Source of the DNA: Sphingomonadales bacterium UBA6171
GTDB taxonomy: Bacteria > Pseudomonadota > Alphaproteobacteria > Sphingomonadales > Sphingomonadaceae
Assembly: GCA_002422985.1 (NCBI GenBank)
Contig: DITZ01000097.1
Span: 12,066-31,094, forward strand
Length of the DNA: 19,029 nucleotides
Direction of reading: 5' to 3'
Translations under genes and position numbers: made by a program
Notes under the pieces: generated by a model
What the model was told of the DNA's origin: nothing
Databases searched by the model: none
The model's input: only the letters and a program-made list of their open reading frames with translations
Part shown: positions 14,141 to 19,029 of the stretch, one piece after another
How the letters are laid out: every line of letters starts with the position of its first letter
How positions within the stretch are numbered: position 1 is the first letter of the stretch

Positions 14141-15040
14141 CTACCGGGTCGAGGGCGCATCACCGGCCAGCGGGTGCAGCGTCGTCACCGTTTCCACCAG
14201 CCGCCCGGCCGAGACATGGGTATAAATTTCGGTCGTGCCGATATCGGCATGGCCCAGCAGCGTTTGCAGCACGCGCAGATCGGCCCCGCCTTCCAGCAGA
14301 TGCGTGGCAAAGGCATGGCGCAACACATGCGGCGACACCCGCAACGGATTGATGCCGGCGCGCGCCGCCAAAGCCTTCACCATCTGGAACAGCCGCACGC
14401 GCGACAAATGGCTGCGGCCCGACGGAAACAGATAAGCCATGTCGCGCGGCACATCGGCGGCATGGGCCGCTGCCGCCGCCATCGCCGCGGGTGACAGCGG
14501 CACCAGCCGTTCCTTCCCGCCCTTGCCGCTGATGATGGCAAAGGGCTGCGTCGGCCGGATCGCATGGCGCGGCAAAGAAACCAGCTCGGTCGCCCGCAGG
14601 CCGGAGCCATAGAGCAGCTCCACCAGCGCCTTCATCCGCCGCGCGCCCGGCGCATCATCGGCCACATCAGCGTCCAGCACTGCAAACATCGCCAGCATCT
14701 CCGCCTTTGACAGCGTTTTGGGCAGCCCCCGCCCCGGCTTCACGGCGGCGATGGCCGACATCGGATTGTCGGCGCGGATCCCCTCCATCAGCAGGAAGCC
14801 GAAAAAGCGCCGCAAGGCCGAGCGTTTGCGCGCGATGGAGGCCGGTTTGAGCGCCGCCCAATCCGCAAACAGCCGGCGCATATCCGCCTCGTCCGCCCCC
14901 GCCAGCCGCCCGCCCAGCGTGTCGGACGCGCCCGCCAGATCGCGGCCATAGGCCAGCACCGTATTGCCCGCGGCCCCCCGCTCGGCAAGCAGCATGTCGA
15001 GGAACAAGGCAATGGCGCGCGAATCGGGCGGCATCGTCAT
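14141..15040 (-). CDS. Xer-type tyrosine recombinase (XerC/XerD family)
   Basis: The 299-residue site-specific recombinase has the usual Xer length and all catalytic residues: R149 (YGSGLRATEL), K173 (SGKGGKERLVPL), H238 and R241 (SPHVLRHAFATHLL), H264 (LLGHADIGTT) and the nucleophile Y273 (EIYTHV). The N-terminal SAM-like core-binding domain covers about 8-100. Such proteins resolve chromosome dimers at dif. Whether this is XerC or XerD cannot be decided here, so no symbol is given. No att sites or phage genes are adjacent, arguing against an island integrase. The ATG at 15040 overlaps the stop of a 14-codon upstream ORF as ATGA. An in-frame ATG also lies at 15034. The gene is followed after 24 bases by the type III PKS. 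Confidence 0.93.
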   Translation of the reverse strand: MTMPPDSRAIALFLDMLLAERGAAGNTVLAYGRDLAGASDTLGGRLAGADEADMRRLFADWAALKPASIARKRSALRRFFGFLLMEGIRADNPMSAIAAVKPGRGLPKTLSKAEMLAMFAVLDADVADDAPGARRMKALVELLYGSGLRATELVSLPRHAIRPTQPFAIISGKGGKERLVPLSPAAMAAAAAHAADVPRDMAYLFPSGRSHLSRVRLFQMVKALAARAGINPLRVSPHVLRHAFATHLLEGGADLRVLQTLLGHADIGTTEIYTHVSAGRLVETVTTLHPLAGDAPSTR

Positions 15041-15081
15041 CCGCCAAAGGCCGGATCGTCTGCCAGCAGGTCAAATTCCAT
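15037..15081 (-). CDS. Short upstream ORF (14 codons) coupled to the recombinase gene
   Basis: The minus strand encodes MEFDLLADDPAFGG followed by TGA, which overlaps the recombinase ATG as ATGA (15037-15040). GGGGAG (15094-15089) lies 7 bases before the ATG at 15081. This is a better ribosome-binding site than any seen at the recombinase start itself. Another in-frame ATG at 15087 would add two residues. It is probably a leader for translational coupling. I do not recognise the peptide, and a functional product is not shown. Confidence 0.45.
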   Translation of the reverse strand: MEFDLLADDPAFGG

Positions 15082-15087
15082 CGTCAT

Positions 15088-15239
15088 TCTCCCCGGATGA
15101 TCCGCGGCATGATAGCAGGTCGGCAGCAATTTTGCTGCCTGCGGCAAGAAAGTGCGTGACGCACGGGCGCATGTTCGCATAATGTTCTCACCACGCCGCA
15201 TTGGCGTCAAGGGCAGCCAGTCGAAACCGGGGATCGTTG
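15088..15239. promoter_or_regulatory. Divergent control region between recombinase and rmuC
   Basis: Two palindromes are visible: GGCAGCAA (15122-15129) with TTGCTGCC (15132-15139), and GTGCG (15152-15156) with CGCAC (15160-15164). For rmuC, GTGACG (15156-15161) and CATAAT (15178-15183), 16 bases apart, form a possible promoter that would overlap the second palindrome. On the minus strand TATCAT (15114-15109) could be a -10 for the recombinase, without a good -35. The palindromes could be operator sites. Confidence 0.4.
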
Positions 15240-16769
15240 ATGGACATTGCAATTCTGGTCGCCACGCTGGTTTTCGCCATTGCCGCCTTTCTTGTCGGCA
15301 TCATCCTCTTGATTCGATCCCCGTCTCTGCGGGCCTTGCCGCCGGCGCTGACGGAAAGGCTGGCAGCCATAGAATCGCTGTTGAATCAGTCATCGCTGGC
15401 AATGCGGGAGGATGGCCGCGCGGCGCGCGACGAGTGGCGCTCGCTGGCACATGCCCAGACGCAGGCGCTGGAGCAGCGATTCAACAGTTTTGAAATACGC
15501 CTGGACGGCTTCTCCCGAACCCAGTCCGAACAGTTGGAAGCCATGCGGCAGGAGGCACGCGACGGGCGCAAGAGCCTTGATGAATCCCTGTTGCGGGCCT
15601 TGCAGACATTTGGCGATGTGTTGCGGGATCGGCTGCGCGAAACCAGTGAAGCCATGGTGGCGCTTGAACAGCGGCTGACGGAAGGGCAGCGCGAAAGCCG
15701 GGCAGACATCGCCAGGCAAATGAGCGGCGTTGTGGAAAAGATTGAAGCGCTGATCGTGCAGAACGCGGCCCAGCAGGAGGCGCTGCGCGAAACGGTCGCC
15801 ACCGCGCTCGACAAGGTGCGGGAAGATAATGCGCAGAAGCTCGAAAAGATGCGCGAAACGGTGGAAGAAAAGCTTCAGGGCACGCTGGAGAAGCGGCTGG
15901 GGGAATCCTTTCAGATGGTCAGCGACCGTCTGGAACAGGTGCATAAGGGGCTGGGCGAAATGCAGACCCTGGCCAGTGGCGTCGGCGATCTGAAGCGCAT
16001 CATGACCAATGTGAAGTCGCGCGGCGGCTGGGGCGAAGTGCAGCTTGGCATGTTGCTGGACGACATGCTGACACCGGATCAGTTTGCCAGCAATGTTCGC
16101 ATCCGGCCCGACAGCGGGGAAGTTGTGGAGTTCGCCGTTCGGCTGCCGGGCAAGGGCGATGGCGATCAGCCGCTTTGGCTGCCAATTGATGCCAAGCTGC
16201 CGCAGGAGGATTATGAGCGCCTGCTGCGGGCACAGGAAGCGGGTCTGGCGGAGGATTCCGAAAAGGCGGCGCAGACGCTGGAGAAGGCCATTCGGCTCCA
16301 GGCGAAAACCATCTGCGACAAATATATCCATCCGCCCCATTCCACCGACTTCGCCATCCTCTACCTGCCGACAGAGGGGCTGTTTGCCGAAGTCATCCGC
16401 CGGCCGGGGCTGGTCAGCGAGTTGCAGAACAAGCATCGCATCATGGTGCAGGGACCGACAACGCTGGCCGCGCTTCTGACCAGCCTGCAAATGGGCTTCC
16501 GGACGCTCGCCATCGAAAAACGTTCCAGCGAAGTCTGGCAGATTCTGGCAGCCGCGAAGGACGAGTTCAAAAAATATGGCGATGTCTGGGAAAAGCTGGG
16601 CAAGCAGCTGGACACCGCAAGACGCACCGTGGACGAGGCCGGGAAACGCACGCGCGCGGTCAGCCGCCGGCTTCGCGATGTGGACATGCTGAACGCGCCG
16701 GAGACACCGCCGTTGCTGGATGCCTTTGTCACCGATGAGCTTGAGGACGAACCGCTGACCGAAAGCTGA
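15240..16769 (+). CDS. rmuC: DNA recombination protein RmuC homologue
   Basis: The 509-residue protein has an N-terminal membrane segment (about 2-25, IAILVATLVFAIAAFLVGII). A long charged, coiled-coil-like region follows (about 40-240, rich in Glu, Gln, Arg and Lys), then the RmuC domain (about 245-460) with GGWGEVQLGMLLDDML, PIDAKLPQEDYERLL, HSTDFAILYLPTEGLFAEV and MVQGPTTLAALLTSLQMGF. RmuC proteins are nuclease-fold proteins reported to limit recombination at inverted repeats and rearrangements. The start at 15240 is chosen because GGGGA (15229-15233) is 6 bases upstream and the hydrophobic anchor follows at once. The 13-codon extension to 15201 has no support. The gene appears less GC-biased at third positions than its neighbours by eye. 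It is transcribed divergently from the recombinase. Confidence 0.94.
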   Translation: MDIAILVATLVFAIAAFLVGIILLIRSPSLRALPPALTERLAAIESLLNQSSLAMREDGRAARDEWRSLAHAQTQALEQRFNSFEIRLDGFSRTQSEQLEAMRQEARDGRKSLDESLLRALQTFGDVLRDRLRETSEAMVALEQRLTEGQRESRADIARQMSGVVEKIEALIVQNAAQQEALRETVATALDKVREDNAQKLEKMRETVEEKLQGTLEKRLGESFQMVSDRLEQVHKGLGEMQTLASGVGDLKRIMTNVKSRGGWGEVQLGMLLDDMLTPDQFASNVRIRPDSGEVVEFAVRLPGKGDGDQPLWLPIDAKLPQEDYERLLRAQEAGLAEDSEKAAQTLEKAIRLQAKTICDKYIHPPHSTDFAILYLPTEGLFAEVIRRPGLVSELQNKHRIMVQGPTTLAALLTSLQMGFRTLAIEKRSSEVWQILAAAKDEFKKYGDVWEKLGKQLDTARRTVDEAGKRTRAVSRRLRDVDMLNAPETPPLLDAFVTDELEDEPLTES

Positions 16770-16785
16770 CGGGACGCCGCGGCAG

Positions 16786-16813
16786 TTGAACGGTGGCCAA
16801 CCCCTGCTATAGC
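16786..16813 (+). promoter_or_regulatory. Promoter of the his operon
   Basis: TTGAAC (16786-16791) and TATAGC (16808-16813) are separated by 16 bases, 27 bases before the hisB start codon. Both boxes are good matches to the housekeeping consensus as used in sphingomonads. The leader would be only about 20 bases, so there is no room for an attenuator. Confidence 0.6.
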
Positions 16814-16839
16814 GCTCGCCATCCATAGGAAGTCCGCCA

Positions 16840-17454
16840 ATGACCGCCATGCCGCGCACCGCAACCGTCTCCCGCACAACATCGGAAACCGATGTGTTCG
16901 TCAGCCTGAACCTGGATGGCAGCGGCAGGCGCACCATCGCCACCGGCATCGGCTTTTACGATCATATGCTGGAGCAGCTGGCGCGGCACGGCCTGTTCGA
17001 TCTGGAAATCCGCACGGTTGGCGATCTGCACATCGACGCGCACCACAGTGTGGAGGACACGGCCATCGCCCTTGGGGAAGCCTTCCGGCTGGCGCTGGGT
17101 GACCGGCGCGGCATCACCCGCTATGCCCATGCCTGTATCCCGATGGACGAAACGCTCACCCGCGTCGCCATCGACATTTCCGGCCGGCCCTGGTGCGTCT
17201 GGAAGGTCGGCTTCACGCAGCCCAGCCTCGGCACGATGGACACCGAATTGTTCGGCCATGCCTTCCAGAGCTTCGCACAGGCCGCGGGCATCACGCTGCA
17301 TGTCGAAACCCTGTATGGCAGCAGCAACCACCACATCGTCGAATCCGCCTTCAAGGGGCTGGCGCGTGCGCTGAGGGATGCGGTGGCGATCGATCCGCGT
17401 CAGGCCGATGCCATCCCCTCCACCAAGGGATCGCTTGGCGGCACCATCGTCTGA
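16840..17454 (+). CDS. hisB: Imidazoleglycerol-phosphate dehydratase
   Basis: The 204-residue monofunctional enzyme dehydrates imidazole-glycerol phosphate to imidazole-acetol phosphate, the sixth step of histidine synthesis. The family motifs are GIGFYDHMLEQLARHG, DLHIDAHHSVEDTAIALGEA and YGSSNHHIVESAFKGLARAL. The manganese ligands are visible as H42, H68-H69, E72, H140, H164-H165 and E168. The length is normal for the stand-alone enzyme, without the phosphatase domain of enterobacterial HisB. AGGAAG (16827-16832) lies 7 bases before the ATG. It is the first gene of the his cluster, with hisH seven bases downstream. Confidence 0.97.
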   Translation: MTAMPRTATVSRTTSETDVFVSLNLDGSGRRTIATGIGFYDHMLEQLARHGLFDLEIRTVGDLHIDAHHSVEDTAIALGEAFRLALGDRRGITRYAHACIPMDETLTRVAIDISGRPWCVWKVGFTQPSLGTMDTELFGHAFQSFAQAAGITLHVETLYGSSNHHIVESAFKGLARALRDAVAIDPRQADAIPSTKGSLGGTIV

Positions 17455-17461
17455 TCGGCGC

Positions 17462-18070
17462 ATGACCATCGCGCTTATCGACTATGGAGCCGGCAATCTG
17501 CGCTCGGCGGAAAAGGCGCTGCTCGCCGCGGGTGCGCCGTCGGTCAGCGTCACCAGCGATGCGGCGGTCGTCGCCAGAGCCAGCCGCATCCTGCTGCCCG
17601 GCGTTGGGGCCTTTGGGGCCTGCATCGGTGCGCTCCGCGCGCTGCCCGGCATGGTGGATGCGCTGAACAGCGCCGTGATCAGCGACGGCCGGCCCTTTCT
17701 GGGCATCTGTGTGGGCATGCAGCTGATGGCCGGTGCCGGCGAGGAATTCGGCACCCACGCCGGCCTCGGCTGGATCGGCGGCACCGTCCGGCGCATGAAG
17801 CCCGGCCCGGCCTATCGCATCCCCCACATGGGCTGGAACCATGTCACCCCGCGCGCCGGCTCGCTGGTGGCGCCGGGCGATGTCTATTTCACCCACAGCT
17901 TCGCCATGCAGGATGTGGCCGACGCCGACATCGCCGGCACCGCCGACCATGGCGGGCCGATAATCGCCGCCGTGCAGCGCGCCAACATGCTGGGCGTGCA
18001 GTTCCATCCGGAAAAATCGCAGGCGCACGGCCTCGACCTTCTTGCCCGTTTTCTTGCCTGGAAGCCCTGA
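17462..18070 (+). CDS. hisH: Imidazole glycerol phosphate synthase, glutamine amidotransferase subunit
   Basis: The 202-residue class I glutamine amidotransferase supplies ammonia to HisF. It starts MTIALIDYGAGNLRS. The nucleophile C83 lies in FLGICVGMQLM, and the catalytic H182 and E184 lie in VQFHPEKSQ. GVGAFG forms the oxyanion-region loop. The start at 17462 gives the family N-terminus, whereas the open frame reaching back to 17378 overlaps hisB. No strong ribosome-binding site is present, and coupling to hisB (stop 7 bases earlier) is likely. Its TGA shares one base with the hisA start (TGATG). Confidence 0.97.
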   Translation: MTIALIDYGAGNLRSAEKALLAAGAPSVSVTSDAAVVARASRILLPGVGAFGACIGALRALPGMVDALNSAVISDGRPFLGICVGMQLMAGAGEEFGTHAGLGWIGGTVRRMKPGPAYRIPHMGWNHVTPRAGSLVAPGDVYFTHSFAMQDVADADIAGTADHGGPIIAAVQRANMLGVQFHPEKSQAHGLDLLARFLAWKP

Positions 18071-18792
18071 TGCCCTTCACCATCTACCCCGCGATCGACC
18101 TGAAAGCCGGGCAGGTCGTCCGCCTGGCGCAGGGCGACATGGCCCGCGCCACCGTCTATGCCGATGATCCCGCCGCCCAGGCCGCCCGCTTCGCCGCCGC
18201 CGGCGCCGGGCATCTGCACGTCGTCGATCTGGATGGCGCGTTCGCCGGTGCCAGCCGCAATGCGGATGCCGTCGTCGCCATTCTCGCCGCCACCCCGGCT
18301 CTTGTGCAGGTGGGCGGCGGCATCCGCACCATGTCGTCGATCGAACGCTGGTTCCGCCTTGGTGCCGCCCGCGTCGTCATCGGCACGGCGGCGCTCAACG
18401 ATCCCGCACTGGTGCGCACCGCCGCCAAGGATTATCCCGATCGCGTCATCGTGGCGGTGGACGCCCGCGACGGCATGGTCGCCAGCCATGGCTGGGCCGA
18501 TGTGTCCGACGTGCCGGTCGAGGATCTGGGCCGCCGCTTTGAAGATGCCGGCGTCAGCGCGCTCCTGTTCACCGATGTCGGGCGGGACGGGCTGCTGAAA
18601 GGCATCAACATCGCCGCCACCGCCGCGCTTGCCAAGGCCGTGCGCATCCCGGTCATCGCGTCGGGCGGGCTGGCCGAAGCGTCCGAAATCCCCGCCATGC
18701 GCCGCCACGCCAACATCAGCGGCGTCATCGCCGGCCGCTCGCTCTATGACGGCCGCATCGACCTTGCCGGGGCGCTGAGACTGGCGGCATGA
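18070..18792 (+). CDS. hisA: Phosphoribosylformimino-5-aminoimidazole carboxamide ribotide isomerase
   Basis: The 240-residue TIM-barrel isomerase converts ProFAR to PRFAR, the substrate of the HisH-HisF synthase. The general base/acid pair is visible as D10 (YPAIDLKAGQ) and D131 (VAVDARDG). The two phosphate-binding half-barrel motifs are VGGGIRT (about 81-87) and FTDVGRDG with the later ASGG. The length is typical. It overlaps hisH by one base and hisF by four bases (ATGA, 18789-18792), which indicates a tightly coupled operon. Confidence 0.97.
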   Translation: MPFTIYPAIDLKAGQVVRLAQGDMARATVYADDPAAQAARFAAAGAGHLHVVDLDGAFAGASRNADAVVAILAATPALVQVGGGIRTMSSIERWFRLGAARVVIGTAALNDPALVRTAAKDYPDRVIVAVDARDGMVASHGWADVSDVPVEDLGRRFEDAGVSALLFTDVGRDGLLKGINIAATAALAKAVRIPVIASGGLAEASEIPAMRRHANISGVIAGRSLYDGRIDLAGALRLAA

Positions 18793-19029
18793 CGCTCGCC
18801 GTCCGCATCATCCCCTGCCTCGACGTGGCGGATGGCCGCGTGGTGAAGGGCGTGAATTTCGTCGGCCTGCGCGACGCCGGAGACCCGGTGGAAGCCGCCG
18901 CCCGCTATGACGCGCAGGGCGCGGACGAGCTGGTGTTTCTGGACATCACCGCCAGCCACGAAGATCGCGCCACCCTGCTCGACATGGTCGCCCGCACCGC
19001 GGACCGCTGCTTCATGCCGCTGACCGTCG
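18789..19029 (+). CDS. hisF: Imidazole glycerol phosphate synthase cyclase subunit, partial at window edge
   Basis: Eighty codons are visible, beginning MTLAVRIIPCLDVADGRVVKG, with the catalytic aspartate D12 in IPCLDV. GVNFVGLRDAGDPVEAAARY and ELVFLDITASHEDR follow as in all HisF proteins. The second catalytic aspartate and the rest of the TIM barrel (about 250 residues in the family) lie beyond the window. HisF cyclises PRFAR with ammonia from HisH to give imidazole-glycerol phosphate, the substrate of HisB at the head of this operon, and AICAR. Confidence 0.97.
   Translation, partial: MTLAVRIIPCLDVADGRVVKGVNFVGLRDAGDPVEAAARYDAQGADELVFLDITASHEDRATLLDMVARTADRCFMPLTV

Noticed and set aside
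14141..15040. Integrase marking a genomic island carrying the PKS set
   Set aside because: The protein has Xer length and motifs, and no tRNA, direct-repeat att sites or phage genes are nearby.
15390..16949. A 519-residue open frame antisense to rmuC
   Set aside because: It runs opposite a gene with clear RmuC motifs and crosses into the hisB start region, with no domain or ribosome-binding site of its own.

Overview
The window is high-GC chromosomal DNA from an alphaproteobacterium, most likely a sphingomonad. The signs are a two-subunit glycine decarboxylase (gcvPA/gcvPB), a hisB-hisH-hisA-hisF order, a PEPxxW-type PEP-CTERM sorting tail, a stand-alone SWIB protein, TATAG-type -10 boxes and REP-like intergenic repeats. 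The genus cannot be fixed from sequence alone. There is no rRNA, tRNA, CRISPR array or insertion sequence. Almost all the sequence is coding, and many long antisense frames are shadows of the GC-rich genes.

Layout. (1) 1-5365, minus strand: a glycine cleavage operon read gcvT - gcvH - class I SAM methyltransferase - gcvPA - gcvPB, with gcvPB cut by the window edge. Upstream of gcvT lies a clear tandem glycine riboswitch (about 5102-5305). Its 3' P1 strand can pair instead with the gcvT ribosome-binding region. (2) 5376-10218, minus strand: a three-gene signalling operon. It encodes an OmpR-type response regulator, an exported LysM-FecR protein ending in a PEP-CTERM tail, and a CHASE2-PAS histidine kinase. 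(3) 10569-10823, plus strand: a small SWIB/MDM2-domain protein, followed by about 320 bp with two large inverted-repeat structures. (4) 11145-15087, minus strand: a Xer-type tyrosine recombinase (preceded by a 14-codon ORF), a type III polyketide synthase, a class I methyltransferase and a geranylgeranyl-reductase-like flavoprotein, packed with gaps of a few bases to 24 bases. The last three form a compact type III PKS gene set. (5) 15240-16769, plus strand: rmuC. (6) 16786-19029, plus strand: histidine biosynthesis genes hisB, hisH, hisA and the start of hisF behind a recognisable promoter.

How the genes work together. The gcv genes supply the T, H and P proteins that degrade glycine to CO2, ammonia and methylene-tetrahydrofolate, under glycine-sensing RNA control. 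The his genes carry out the middle steps of histidine synthesis. The kinase, the regulator and the periplasmic or surface-anchored FecR protein probably form one sensory pathway linked to the cell envelope. The PKS set probably makes a methylated, redox-modified aromatic or pyrone product that is not yet identified.

The most unusual items are: a 14-bp tandem repeat at the methyltransferase/flavoprotein junction that creates a chain of stop-start-overlapping five-codon ORFs; the PEP-CTERM LysM-FecR protein encoded between a response regulator and a CHASE2 kinase; the mutually exclusive helices in the glycine riboswitch; and a methyltransferase embedded in the gcv operon.
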